A stretch of DNA of 64,000 nucleotides from Adiantum capillus-veneris (lineage: Eukaryota > Streptophyta > Polypodiopsida > Polypodiales > Pteridaceae). The notes under the pieces are model-generated. The model was given only the letters and a program-made list of their open reading frames with translations. It had not been told where the DNA came from and ran no database searches. The translations under genes were made by a program, and so were the position numbers. Below are positions 34,332-46,727 of this stretch, in pieces; the first letter of the stretch is position 1, and every line of letters begins with the position of its first letter. The stretch spans positions 137,773,029 to 137,837,028 of the forward strand of contig CM043964.1 of assembly GCA_014529385.2 (NCBI GenBank), given 5' to 3'.

Positions 34332-36290
34332 ACCATTGTAGCACTAGACAGAGGTTAATGTCGTCTCTCATTGTCTCTTTGTTTGTCATACCTTCTCTCA
34401 AGTCAAACATGTCTAGCGCCATCAATGTGTTGCTCATGTGTATTGCGATATCCATGGGTATAAGCAAGAAGTGCATCTCCATGAAGGGTGGGTGTGAGAC
34501 ATGCCATGGCTGCACTCGCCTCTATATGACATGGGGCCCCTCCTTAGGGCGGATCTATGGCTACCAACACCCACACATGGAAGAGAAAATCTGGGTTCCC
34601 GGATCTTTTGAGGGCGACCTAGTGATAAAATAGGGAGGACAGTGAACTAGGATTATAATTTATGTGGGTAAGCCACACCTCCCATGTCATGATGCACATG
34701 ATAGTGTGATGGTAAGCCTCCTACCCCGGATTATGGTGATCATGGGTTCAAATCCATCAGGGGAATTGGTGAACTACAGTTGCACTACGAGTGAATTGCA
34801 CATTTTTTCCCATCAATCCCAGTTCACCCTTAGTTCACTCCTAGTTCACCCAATGGTCGGATGATGTGGATTGTTCCCGCATTGCATCAGATATCAAGAG
34901 CCTTAGATCCCTCTTGTCATTTTCTCATATTAAATTGATCATTTAGTGTGGGAGAATAAACCGAAAAAGGGTTAGAATATAGACATGTGCTTACGGATCT
35001 ATCTCAACATGGGGCCAATGGTAAAGGGGTCCAAATGAGAGATGGTATGTCAAAGAGCAAGGCTAGCTAATGGAGCTTAAAGACCTTAGGGTTAGGTTCA
35101 TTAAAGACCTCCAAAGGTTGGTGTTAAAAGTCTTTTGACCTTAGGCAAGCTAGGATTGTGCTTGAGATGGGAACCCGGCCCAAGCTTGAGGTGCTTGTCG
35201 TGCTTGAGGTGCTTAAGGTGATTAATGACTAAGGTGCTAGGGTGCTCCATGACTAAGGTGCTTGAGGGGCTTAAGATGTTCCCAAAGTCAAAGCACATTC
35301 CTATAGACAAGGGGGGGCAAGCCCTCATTGTAGGAGCTAGAGAGAGAACACACACACCCTCACACAAGTCAAGCCTTGCCTAATGAAGCAACAGGGACAC
35401 ATGTCAATTTCCTCTCCATGTTGCTCTCATAGGGTGCCTAAAGCCTATTGGTTGGCCTCTCAAGGGGTCCAATGATAATTTAGCTAATTTAATTAATTGT
35501 GTATGCATTTATCAAGTCCTATGTCTCAAAATGGAAAGGGGGACACGTGTTCCAAGGCTAGCATGCTTGCTTGGCATGCACTCTCCATGTGATTGGCCAG
35601 GTTTGAAAGGGTCCAATGAGATCCCATCATGAGCTAGAAGAGGGGATCAACAAAGGAAGCTAGGGGCTTGCTTGCAGGGTATACGTCCCCCCCCCCCCCC
35701 CCCCCCAAACACACACACACACACACTCTTAGTGTGTGAAGTGCAAAGTGGAAGAGCTCCATCTCATTCTCTAAGCTTGTAGAGAAGTTGAGAGACTACA
35801 CTAGCACTCTTGGCTATGGAATGCAAATCCAACCAAGAGCCATGCTCCAATGCTTAAGCTTTCCATCTTCTCCACCTTCATTACTATGCTATTATGTATG
35901 CTAAGTGAGAAGAGTGATGATAAGTGAGAAACTATTTCTTTCTCCTATGAATGTTTCTTCTTCCTCTTCCCTACACTCATTCCTCAGTAGCTCTCTCGAC
36001 CTTTGAAGATGTTTGAGGCCTTGGGACTGAGGCCGGTGATGGTTAATGTTTTTTAAAAGATTATGTTATGCTCATGATGTATGAAGCTTTCCATCTTCAT
36101 TACATCACCTAGGTCACAAGGAACACAAAGATTGTTATGTACCAAGTTTCTCTTGATGGGAGAATCTATAATACAAAAGCCTATTGGAGGGGGGACCGCT
36201 GGCTCCACATAGATCCGGTCCTCAATTGTTTTCAAGTTCTCTAAACTCCTTCTCTTGCAAAACTATTGTTCATGCCAAGTTAATTAAGTA
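33836..36290 (+). repeat. R-family repeat, copy B (first unit of tandem array)
   Basis: Same landmark order as copy A: hairpin AACTATGCC/GGCATAGTT at 33942, CT array at 34293-34329, tRNA-like segment with B box at 34745, minisatellite at 35185-35275, C-tract and CA at 35687-35725, end GTTCATGCCAAGTTAATT at about 36270. Its left part is truncated compared with C and D. It contains a TGGAGGGGGGACCGCTGG segment near 36184 that copy A lacks and copy C has. Confidence 0.85.
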
Positions 36291-36299
36291 TAAAAGATA

Positions 36300-37140
36300 C
36301 TAATTTGTTTGCAAAAGAAAATAATGCCAAAATTTCTTAACAGCATATATCATCCCCAACCCCTCTCTCTTTGTGGTTGTGTAGTTCATTTTAGCACCAT
36401 TAAGCTGTATACTAGCATAGCAGACTGGGAAACCTATATTTCCTTCTCCTGGATGGGCCAAGATGCATCCAATAGCAGATGCCAAAGCATCGATATAAAC
36501 ATGAAGGATCTTTTTCCAATATGGTGCTTTCAATACTGGAGCAAATATGAGTGCTTTCTTCCATTTTTCAAAGGATTCTTCACACTCATTTGTCCACAAA
36601 AAGGCTACTATATGTCTTTATAGGGTTTGGGCAATGATTGCATACGTGTGTATAAACCTCTTGTAGTAACCACAATGTCCCATAAAGCATTGTACCTGCT
36701 TTGTGTTGTTTGGTCTCTAGGCAACTATACAATTACTTTTATCTTGTCCAAATTGGTAGATATGCCATTCTTTGAGACAATATGTCCCAAGATTTTGCTT
36801 TGTCTACCATATATATGCACTTTTCTGGGTTAAGACAGATCCTATAAGTCCTTCACTTCTCGAATACTTTTCTGAGGTACCCTATATGTTCATCTCCAGG
36901 GAGTTAATATTTACATAATTACAAAAAAATTGTGTGATCAGAAAGTCTTATTGACATTTTACATGATCACAAAAAGGCCGGTTGAGAGCAACCTGGAAAC
37001 CCACAAAAAGCATGTCGGGCAATGCAACTTTCCCCAAGAATTAGCATTTTCCCTACGGGCACGTCGAGAAAACCTAGATGCCCAACACACCCACAACATA
37101 ATATATGTAGGGCCCCAATCGGGCAGAGTTCGACTTGGGA
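36300..37140 (-). pseudogene. Antisense gypsy RT/RNase H fragment, array unit 1
   Basis: Minus-strand coding reads from about 36900 to 36300: an FMGHCGYYKRF frame, CEESFEKWKKALIFAPVLKA, ILHVYIDALASAIGCIL, FPVCYASIQLN, REGLGMIYAVKKFWHY, then it stops at the junction with copy B. RT begins at the same truncated point as in the plus-strand copy at 28.9 kb. The non-coding piece 36840-37140 also matches the 5' flank of that copy (AACCTGGAAACCCACAAAAA, GTCGGGCAATGCA). Copies are similar but broken by stops. Confidence 0.8.
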
Positions 37141-37204
37141 TACACAGCTACTAGGCCTATGCCTTTTTTTTTCTACTAGGCCTATGCTCTTTTTGCTTAT
37201 GCCT

Positions 37205-37948
37205 TTCTTGACCATATAAGCAAAAGCTTAGGCTCGTGTGTGACCACATCAAAGGCTTCCTTTGCATGGGAAACTAAGCTTCGCCCGACCACCACCTTAC
37301 TGTAAAGGACTATGCCGGCTAGGTTGGTAGCATGTGACCATATAAGCAAAATCTTAGCCTCTCGTGTGACCATATAAGTGTGTGACCATATAAGCAACAT
37401 CTTAGCCATGCACTCATGTGAGTGTGTCCGCCTTCATACAAAACTGAGCCGGTACCTTTTGCAACTATGCCATTTTTGGCATAATTACAAATGCTTCGAT
37501 GTGCCTAGTACAACTGACCTGGCTTAGTTTTATGCATGTGACCATGAACAAGGCTTAGTTATCCTAAAAAGTACCGAATAATTGAGCCTCGCATGACCAT
37601 CGCGTTAGGTTTTTTGGAGCTGGTAGGTGCCTGCCTTTACCATGCACAAGCAAGGTGAGGTGTTGTTTGGAGTAGAGGCATATTTGATAGCATGGAATGA
37701 ACAGAAGTCCAATCCCTAAAGTGGCATGCAGAGGGGAAAATTTTGCAAAAACAATATAGAGATGGACGTTGTACCAAAGCTAGTGAATGGTGATGTATGT
37801 TATGCAAAGGGGAGCCTCGCCAAGACCAATATAAGAACGCATATATCACCATCAACAACACAATTGTGAACCATCATTGACACAAATGGTATAGCTATCA
37901 ATCTCTACAATTCTTGATCACTAGCTGCTATGCAGAAAACAATCAATG

Positions 37949-38040
<92 letters not shown>

Positions 38041-39409
38041 ATTTTAGCAATAGATAGAAGTTAACGTCATCTCTCATTGTCTCTTTGTTTGTCATATCTT
38101 CTCTCAAGTCAACCATGTCTACTGCCATCACTGTGTAACTCATGTGTATTGCGATCTCCATGGGTATAAACAAGAAGTGCATGTCCATGAATGGTGGGTG
38201 TGAGACATGCCATGCCTGCACTTGTCACTATATGACATGGGGTACCTCCTTAGGGAGGATCTATGGCTACCAACACCCACACATGGCAGGGAGAATCTGG
38301 GTTCTCGGATCTTTTGAGGGTGACATAGGGATAAACTAGGGAGGACAATGAACTAGGATTATAATTTATGTGGGTAAGCCACACCTCCCATGTCATGATG
38401 CACATGATAGTGTGATGGTAATCCTCCTACCCCGGATTATGGGGATCATGGGTTCAAATCCGTCAGGGGGAGTAATGGAGAACTACAGGTGCACTACGAC
38501 TGAATTGCACATTTTTTCCCCTCGATCCCAATTCACCCTTAGTTCACTCCTAGTTCACCCAATGGTCGGATGATGTGGATTGTTCCCGCATTGCGTTGAA
38601 TATCAAGAGCCTTAGATCCCTCTTGTCATTTTCTCATATTAAATTGATCATTTAATGTTGGAGAATAAACCAAAAAAGGGTTAGAATATGGACATGCGCT
38701 TACGGATCTATCTCAACACGGGGCCAATGGTAAAGGGGTCCAAATGAGAGATGGTCTGTCAAAGAGCAAGGCTAGATAATGGAGCTTAAAGACCTTAGTG
38801 TTAGCTTCATTAAAGACCTCCAAAGGTTGGTGTTAAAAGTCTTTTGACCTTAGGCAAGCTAGAGATGTGCTTGAGAAGGGAACCCGGCCCAAGCTTGAGG
38901 TGCTTGTCGTGCTTGAGGTGCTTAAAGGTGCTTAATGATTAAGGTGCTAAGGTGCTCCATGACTAAGGTGCTTGAGGGGCTTAAGATGTTCCCAAAGTTA
39001 AAGCACATCCCTACACACAAGGGGGGCGAGCCCTCATTGTAGGAGCTAGAGAGAGAACACACACACACCCTCACACAAGTCAAGCCTTGCCTACTGAAGC
39101 AACAAGGACACATGTCAAGTTCGTCTCCATGTTGCCCTCATAAGGTGCCTAAAGCCTATTGGTAGGCCTCTCAAGGGGTCCAATGATAATTTAGCTAATT
39201 TAATTAATTGTGTATGCATTTATCAAGTCCTCTCTCTCAAAATGGAAAGGGAGACACTTGTCCCAAGGCTAGCATGATTTCTTGATATGCACTCTGCATA
39301 TGATTGGCCAGTTTTGAAGGGGCCCAATGAGATTCCATCATGAGCTAGAAGTGGGGGTCAACCAAGGAAGCTAGGGGCTTGCTTGTAGGGTATACTCCCC
39401 CCCCCCCCA

Positions 39410-39444
<35 letters not shown>

Positions 39445-40020
39445 CAGTGTATGAGGTGCAAAGTGGAAGAGCTCTATCTCCTTCTCTAAGCTTGTAGAGA
39501 AGTTGAGAGACTACACTAGCACTCTTGGCTATGGAATGCAAATCCAACCAAGATCCATGCTCCATTGCTTAAGCTTGCCATCTTCTCCACCTTCATTCCT
39601 ATGCTATTATGTATGCTAAGCAATAAGAGTGATGATAAGTGAGGAACTATTTCTTTCTCCTATGAATGTTTCTTCTCCCTCTTTCCTACCCTCGTTCCCC
39701 GGTAGCTCTCTCGACCTTTGAAGATGTTTGAGGCCTTGGGACTGAGGTTGGGGATGGTTAATGTTTTTTCAAAGATTATGTTATAGTCGTGATGCATGAA
39801 GCTTTCCATCTTCATTACATCACCTACGTCACAAGGAACACTAAGATTGTATTGTACCAAGTTTTTCTTGATGGAAGAATCTATAATACAAAAGCCTATT
39901 GAAGGGGGGACCGCTGGCTCCACATAAATCTGGTCCTCAATTGTTTCAAGTTGTCTAAACTCTCTCTCTTGCAAAAGTGTTGTTCATGCCAAGTTAATTA
40001 ATTATAAAAAATACTAAATA
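37205..40020 (+). repeat. R-family repeat, copy C
   Basis: Starts with GACCATATAAGCAAAAGCTT. Has the AACTATGCC/GGCATA hairpin at 37463, CT array at 37953-38037, B box at 38451, minisatellite at 38895-38985, C-tract and CA at 39399-39440, and ends GTTCATGCCAAGTTAATT at about 40003. The shared hairpin lies 3521 bases after that of copy B. Confidence 0.85.
37953..38037. repeat. (CT)n microsatellite in R copy C
   Basis: About 85 bases of CT at the same place as the arrays in copies A, B and D. Confidence 0.95.
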
Positions 40021-40029
40021 TTGTTTACA

Positions 40030-40225
40030 AAAGGAGATAATGCCAAAATTTCTTAACAGCATATATCATCCCCAACCCCTCTATCTTTGTGGTTGTTTAG
40101 TTCTTTTCAACACCATTAAGCTGTCTACTGGTGTAGCAGACTGGGAAATCTATATTTAATTCTCTTGGTTGGGCCAACATGCTTCTAATAGCGAATGCCA
40201 AAGCATCAATTTAAACATGAAGCAT
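40030..40225 (-). pseudogene. Antisense gypsy fragment, array unit 2, left part
   Basis: Matches the start of the fragment at 36300 (TAATGCCAAAATTTCTTAAC, ATATATCATCCCCAACCCCT). It is cut at ...AAACATGAAGCAT by the insertion of element G1. The continuation is at 61794. Confidence 0.85.
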
Positions 40226-41159
40226 TGTTAGTTGAAGACTGGCGGCCACACTCAAATGAAGACTGACGAAATGATAAAAGAAGGAAATCCTATGCCGTCA
40301 TTCCGTGATTAAGAAAACCCGTAATTTCACTTGTAAATACTTGGGGCTTGTAGAAGTTTCCAATTTTGTATATTATTTTTTCCATTAGACTAAGTAGGAT
40401 TTCACTTTGGAACATGAGGTTTTGTATTTGGAAGGTATATATACCAAATTCTAACCTTAATGAAAACCCCTTTTTGTTCATTCTATGAAGTGTCTGTGAG
40501 AAGCGTATTCTTTGTACAAGAGAGAGTGATAGCTTATCTTGATGCTACATGCACACTGGTGGTCGGAATCGAGTACGGAGAAGTGCAGCATGTTGCCCCC
40601 GGAGAGAGCTACGCGCCAATACCCACACTGTGCGTGTACGGCCCAGCTTCGCGAGATTGATCCACGAGCTATTTTTAGGGATTCGGTAAGAAAATGGTGT
40701 CTAATTTTTCATTTCAGCATATCCATGTGTTCGTATTGAGTAGAGCTACACATTAGGAATCTTAGTTTTTAGAAACATTGACCTGCAAAAACCTGCTAGA
40801 CATCCTACGTGATTTTGCACTGGGTGTTTATGGGTAGGGTTTTGGGTCACGGACCTTAGGGAGAGTGGCCTATTGGTGTTAATAGGATATCCTTCAGGTT
40901 TCATAGCATTTTGAGAATGTCTAATGGGAATTTGGCTCATAGAAGCGCTGTAGGAAATCTCCTCCTATGCACAATAGTAGGCTGTAACTTAGACATTGGG
41001 TAGAGACCTCTGTAGGAAGTAGTCAATAGTCAGTCGAGTGTAGGTTGACACCCTATGATTGCTTCCATGCGCCTGCAGGTTGAGCTTCATCCTTAGCTGA
41101 CAATCCTTGTTAGGTGAGTTCTCACTGTGATGACGTCCATCGCGGCGTATCCGCCAACA
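40226..41159 (+). mobile_element. G1 5' LTR
   Basis: 934 bases, TG...CA. A GTATATATAC sequence at about 40434 may be the TATA element. A left half of the element's palindrome (GACATCCTACGTGATT) is at 40799. An 18-base stretch near 40778 is missing from the 3' LTR. Confidence 0.9.
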
Positions 41160-41160
41160 T

Positions 41161-41178
41161 TGGCGCTGCTGTCGGGGA
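41161..41178 (+). promoter_or_regulatory. G1 primer-binding site
   Basis: TGGCGCTGCTGTCGGGGA, one base after the LTR. Same site class as G2 (TGGCGCCAATGCCGGGGA) and as plant Athila/Tat gypsy elements. Confidence 0.85.
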
Positions 41179-41666
41179 CGAAAACCCTAGGTAGGTGACC
41201 GAGACTAGTCATTGAGGATAGGTTCTCTGGCTTGCCAGAGTCTTATTTTACATTTAGATAGGATCACAGGGTGGTGGACTCTCTAGGTCTTAGGAGGATT
41301 CTAAGGAGAGTGTGTCTGGCTTAGATCCTTCGACTTAGGTAGTATTAGGTAAGAGATAGGTGTGGATTGATAGAGAGTCTGTGTGAGGCTCGAAAGTGAC
41401 TTGAGCATCAAAAATTTCACCATCCCATGTGATAAGTAGGAGTAGAGTAAGTAGGACGTACTGATTTTGATCTTGAGCATATCATGCATGTCATAATTGC
41501 TACTAGGCTCACCAAAGTTGTGGAAGCGTAAAATCAAGGAAAAAAAAAATGTAAAATTTCATTTGGATGCTTGCTTGGTGTTTGTTTCTTGCTGAGAGTA
41601 GTCCAAAGGTGTTTGCAAAGCTTAAGAGAAAGTCCAGAACTGAAAAATCACATTTCTGTCATTAGG

Positions 41667-42946
41667 GACATCCTACGCGTAGGATGTCTCTACGAGTGAA
41701 ACTGTGAAGATTTTGAAAATTCTAAAATCATCAATGTGTTCAGTGGGTATGTTTTACCCTGAGGACATGTTGAGTTGAGTGTTTTTACGTGTTTTTGGTG
41801 TCCAAAAGTCAAAAGGCGAAGCCAGAAAGCGAGAAAAATTCATAAAGTGCTTGTTTTGAGTGTTTGTTGTGCTTTTGAGTGTCGTTGGTGAATGATATCA
41901 AGTGTAGAGACCATAAAGAAGCATCAGAAATACTCCAGTCAGGAAAATTATGCAGGAGACATCCTACACATAGGATGTCTCTAGGGCCATTTTGGGGCAA
42001 CATTTTGCAAAACTGATATCATCAGAGTGTTTCCAGGATCTAGGATTAAGTGGGACAAAAATTGGATCATTTGGAGCAGATAGACATCCTACGCATAGGT
42101 CTCAAGGCTAGATTTGGGGCCCTTACCAATTTTTGACCAAACCAAAGTGTTTCTTAGCATTAAAGAATCCTTCACACCAAGTTTGGAAAAAATTGAAAAT
42201 CATTTGAATGGCTAAACAGCCTGAGGAAACCCTAGAATCTGAAGCAAAATCTTAATTTTTTGACTAGCTCAAAGTTATCAAAATCACTGAATTTGGACAT
42301 ATTGGGAATCAACACACCAAGGAGAACCTCTGGATCAGATCTTACTTCATTCTGAGAAGAAAACAATTTGGGCGTAGGATGTCTCTAGGGCCATTTGGGG
42401 TAGGAATTTGGAAATTCTAAGGTTACCAGAGTGTTCATTGGATGGGTTTTACCCTATGTACACCTGAAACTAGGAGTTTTGACCTTATTTAGGCTTCAAA
42501 AAGGCAAAAGACGGTGAATATGAGACATCCTACCCATTGGATGTTTGATGAGTGATAGTATACCCAAACCACAAGTTGACCTAATATACATGTTTTGCAA
42601 GTGCTTTTAAGTGATTCTACCAAGTTTCATCTCATTTGGACACTTAAATTAGGGTAAAGTGGACTTAAGCGGTTTTGCAAAGGTTTGTGTCAAAAGAGTG
42701 TTTTGTGTGATTTTGACATTCAAATCAACTTTTTACGAGTGTGTTTCCAGACTCAAGGGGAATCTCTGGACCAAATTTTAGGTCATTCTGAGCAAGTTAG
42801 ACATCCTACCATAGGATGTCTATTAGCCATTTTTAGGGTCCATAACCATCAAGTACGTGTATATTTGGGTAGAGCACATCAAAGGAAGTCCAATCACCAA
42901 GTTTGGGCTAGATCTGAGCAAGTTAGACATCCTACCATAGGATGTC
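41667..42946 (+). repeat. G1 leader palindrome array
   Basis: Palindromes with arms GACATCCTA and TAGGATGTC and a 3-4 base centre start at 41667 (perfect, centre CGCG), 41958, 42524 (imperfect), 42800 and 42926. A copy at 42083 has lost three bases of the right arm. A right arm alone is at 42371. Intervals alternate near 125-150 and 276-291 bases. Recurring flanks (an AAGTTTCATCTCATTTGGAC type block before, CTCAAGGCCATTTTTGGG type after) show they sit in a degenerate tandem repeat. Confidence 0.9.
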
Positions 42947-43356
42947 TACTGGCCATTTTTAGAGTCCAATATGGGAATCTTACCTCACAAGAGTATCCAT
43001 AGTGTCTCTAGGATCTCAAAACTTCTTTCAGATTGGGATTTTGGCCTTGTTTGACTGGTTTACCAGTTGATCATGAGAACCGAGATGATTTTTTTGGGAC
43101 TGACAGAGACTGAGTTTGTGTACAGATCAAGTGCATAGGACTTACCTAGAGCATCAGGGTGATTAGAGTGTAGTAATGGATGGGATTACCACTCCAGTTA
43201 TACCGATCACTACTAAGACCACCTCTAGTGGTTAAATTATTTGATTCGACTGCCGAAATTAAACGCTTGTGTACATGTATATTCAGCAGCAAAGCAAGAA
43301 GTTGTGCAAAAACTGATCCCTTGCCAGGTGAGTGGTTGGATTTGTGATAAATTGCA

Positions 43357-44556
43357 TTGCTAAGTTTGATGAATTTAAGATTAGGAAGACACATTCCAAG
43401 AGACCAAAAAGTGGCATGTGATCAGGGTAGCTTAGTATCCACTGAGGAGAGTGTAACTCAGGCAAGGTTAGATCCATTAGCCCCAATCATTGAGGAAGGT
43501 AGTGACACTAACACTTCATCAGACAAGTCCTTCTTCATGATGGGTAGTCAACAGCCAGGAGGCTTCTTCAGTGAAGGACCAATGCTAGGAGGAAGTACCT
43601 CCCAAAACCCTTTGAACAAGGCTAAGTTCACTATAATCTTCTTAAAAGGAACAAACTCTCGGGGAGCCCTAGTTTATTCTGAGTATCAGGGATGCAAGTG
43701 TATTTGTATGGAGGAACAACCTTCTCAGAGACTAGAGATAATTCAAGTCTATGATGATGGAGATAGATTCCGAGATAAAAGGGGGAACCACTATCTGATA
43801 GTTAGGAACCCCGAGGATTACAACAGGTATGGAGATAATGTGGCAAAAGGAAAAATGGTCTCAGAAACTCAAGAGCCACCTCCTAAAATTGATCGACCTG
43901 GAGCTCATTTTATGTATGATAAAAAAACAATCAGAGTCTCTACCTATAATGAGAATGTGGGAATTTACAAGCATGAGAGTGAGGGAGTAGTCTCTTATTT
44001 TTGATGCAAGGAACCCTACCCAAATGAATTAAGCAATGACAAGGTTCTTTACTTGTTCTCTTATGAAATTGCTATGGGGAAGGATATCATTTTTGTTGAC
44101 AGGTACGGGCAAGAATACAAACAAATTTTGCCAGAGGAGGTAGATAAGGCAACAGTTCCAGAAACATCAACATATGCCCCCGAAGAAGTACCAAGGTCCA
44201 CCTATACCCCTAGCAAGTCTACAAATCCATTTTCAAAAGTGTACGATGCAACATCACATTCTAATCGGCAGCAGACTTTCAACTATCAGAACCAACAGGC
44301 AACCCAACCATCATTGCAGGCATGGCTTCAACAAAATGCAACATCTGAACAAGACCTAAACAGAGGTGGTTATCTAGCCTCACAAGGGCTAAGATATTTA
44401 CAAGAACCACCACTCCATTTACATTACCAAGGTGAGAGTAAGCCGGAAACTCAAGAGTCGGTAGAGCCCGAAAGACAACCCATAGAACAAGAACAAAGAG
44501 AAGGAGTTCTGAGAGATGAATCACCTCTTGCAAGAACCGTCAAAAATTATGCTTAG
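43357..44556 (+). pseudogene. G1 first ORF, upstream of gag
   Basis: One frame of 400 codons with a single TGA at 44002. Recognisable words: LDPLAPIIEEGSDTNTSSD, MMGSQQPGGFF, ALVYSEYQGCKCICMEEQPS, VYDDGDRFRDKRGNHYLIV, then IFVDRYGQEYKQILPEEV and a Gln/Pro-rich tail. The same protein is encoded, more decayed, in G2. A GTGAGT donor-like site at about 43329 lies upstream. I do not recognise a named domain. It may be the N-terminal part of a long Gag or a separate leader protein. Confidence 0.6.
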
Positions 44557-44564
44557 GAGCACCT

Positions 44565-45935
44565 GTGGGAGAGAAACCCTCCCACTACCAAAGGCCAGAA
44601 GAGGCATATCGAGGAGGACGAGGAGAACCAATGATGAGATTTGTAGACCATTGTAGAATTAGACCTTCTCAGGTGCAAAAATGGGTAAACAAGAAATACT
44701 CGGGAAACAGAGATCCTAGGGATCATGTAGCAGCCTTCGTGCGTGTAATTAGAGCTGAAGAAGTTTTGGATTTTTCTAGTCAATTTAAATGAGTTAACTA
44801 AGGAAGCTCTGTACCTTGTAGACAATTGTGCGGTCTACAAGGAGGGTGAATTCAAGGATCTTGATGACGATTCATCCTCACAACAAAGTGGAAGCAAGTC
44901 CACTAAGTCAGCATAGAAAGGAGAAGTAGTTGTAAGCCAAGAACAGATGGTGGAAGAAGTGCTAAAACAAATTAATATTTATGCCAAGCCTCAGGCTAAG
45001 CAGCTGAAGTGTTGTGCAATTGCACAAAAATGGACAAACCATGTGACGGAGGAATGTTATTATAAGAAGGGATATGTGAGAGAGCGACCTTATGCTCCCA
45101 AGCTCAAGTAGGATCTCCTCAAATCCCACCGATGCCTAGGTATCCAGTAGGTAACCTACTAGGACCTGTAGGAGTTGAAAGACCACAATCAGTATTGGGG
45201 CAACAACCACCCCTACCAGGAGTAAGACCGGTCGGCATAAGGTATGCACCGACGATAAACGAACCAGAAGAGAAGGCTTTGGTACCCATGCATGCATATT
45301 ACGAAGATCCCAATGGATATGCAACAAATCCTATCTATTATCCACCTGAAGAACCTAAGATGCAAGAACCTTGGAGCATGATTCGAAGTATGGGACCACC
45401 AACAACTACCCAGGCTGCACGAGAAGGAAGATACAGCTTGGATGAACGAACACTGTTGTTCATATCCAATGGAGGCATGGGCGGGCAGAGGCATGCTTAC
45501 CAACAGAGAGGAGCTCAAGGAGCACCTCAACAACCTAAGGGACCCTGCTACAAGTGTGGCGGAGATAACCGGCTAAGGGACTGTCCTCACGATGAAATCA
45601 TTAGAGTCAATGCGTATTGCACTGAGTGTGAAATTACTCACTTGATTCTTGATTGCCCTAAGAACCCAAGCAAAGGAGCAAAAAATACTTCAAACATGCT
45701 GGAAGCAGTGCCATCCAGTGGGGGGTCAGAAAATGAAACAGTAATACCTCTTCAGGTAGTCACACGGGTACAAGCTCAAAGAAGGACAAACGAACCCATA
45801 ATTGAAGAGCCAAAGACCGATGCCTCTATTGGAATTAGGGTTGCTGAGAAACACACACAGCTTGGAGAAGACGAAGGAAGCTCAAGGCACACAATAGAGA
45901 GTGTATTACTTAGTGTTCAATGGAAAGATAGATAG
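44565..45935 (+). pseudogene. G1 gag with two zinc knuckles
   Basis: A gag core fragment reads SQVQKWVNKKYSGNRDPRDH and VAAFVRVIRAEEVLDFSSQF (44565-44792), then is interrupted by stops. 45132-45935 is open and contains CYKCGGDNRLRDC (first knuckle, His replaced by Asn) and CTECEITHLILDC (second knuckle, CX2CX3HX4C intact). Gag packages the element RNA, and zinc knuckles bind nucleic acid. The last codons from about 45914 are inside the nested copia LTR. The gag-pro frame resumes after the copia at 50315. Confidence 0.75.
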
Positions 45936-46053
45936 CCCTAGAGTGGTGGGCGTCTATACAATGCTCGGGAGAAAAAACCTCCTAAAGAGGGAAAAAGTTC
46001 CCTGGCGGTCCTAGTGTGTTCACACACATCACTACCACATGTATATGGTAACA
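45914..46053 (-). mobile_element. Copia 3' LTR
   Basis: 140 bases, bounded by TG and CA in plus orientation. About 94 percent identical by eye to 50175-50314. Confidence 0.85.
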
Positions 46054-46128
46054 AATCCCCCCTAGAGTGATGCGGTGAACGAGAGCTGGCACATGAGTAA
46101 AGGGAAGTGCCATGCCCTAAGGACATGA

Positions 46129-46715
46129 TCAATCCACAAAGGGGAGTAAGACCAAAGCTTTGTGGAAAGCTTCAAGCTTCTCACGAGACAATGCCTTTGT
46201 GAAAAGATCTGCAAGGTTGTCCTGTGTTGGCACATAAGCCAAGCTGATCTCTCTTGCTGAGAGCCTCTCCCTGACATAATGGTAATGCACCTCAATGTGC
46301 TTTGTGCGAGCATGAGAAACTGGGTTCCTCGCAACTGCCAATGCGCTTTGGCTGTCAGTGTAGATAGTGTTGGCAGTGTCCTGTCCAACACCCAAATCAG
46401 CCATAAGGCGTATGAGCCATACACACTCAACCGTAGCTGTAAAGACTGCCCTGTACTCAGCCTCACAACTTGAAGTGGCCACTATAGGTTGCTTCTTGCT
46501 CAACCATGATATACATGAACTTCCAAGCATGAAACAAAAACCACTTGTGGACACTTGTGTGTCAAAGCAACCAGCCCAATCTGAGTCCGAAAAGCATGTA
46601 AGTCTGGCGGCAATGATCCCCCCTTGGGATAAAACAAGCCAAGATTTAAAGTGCCACTAAGGTAGCGGAAAATCCTCTTGACAGCCTGCCAATGCTTAGA
46701 CCCTGGGCTATGCAT
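46129..46715 (-). pseudogene. Copia RT end and RNase H
   Basis: 46715-46600 reads HSPGSKHWQAVKRIFRYLSG, TLNLGLFYPKGG, the RT to RNase H linker, then shifts frame. 46554-46129 is RNase H: STSGFCFMLGSSCISWLSKK, TSSCEAEYRAV, IYTDSQSALAVARNPVSHAR, TKHIEVHYHYVRERL, DNLADLFTKALSREKLE. The catalytic acidic residues (the E of CEAEY and the D of TDSQSA) are kept. RNase H removes RNA from the RNA-DNA hybrid during reverse transcription. The domain is essentially complete, but the shift before it disconnects it from RT. Confidence 0.9.
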
Positions 46716-46727
46716 AAATCTGCTGAC

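Noticed and set aside
41667-42946. Regularly spaced palindromes as a CRISPR array
   Set aside because: Spacers are long, irregular and themselves related. The context is a plant retrotransposon leader.
43146-43394. Minus-strand frames inside the gypsy and copia elements (for example 43283-43486, 44279-44533, 50459-50722)
   Set aside because: Shadows of plus-strand polyprotein coding, with no independent signals.
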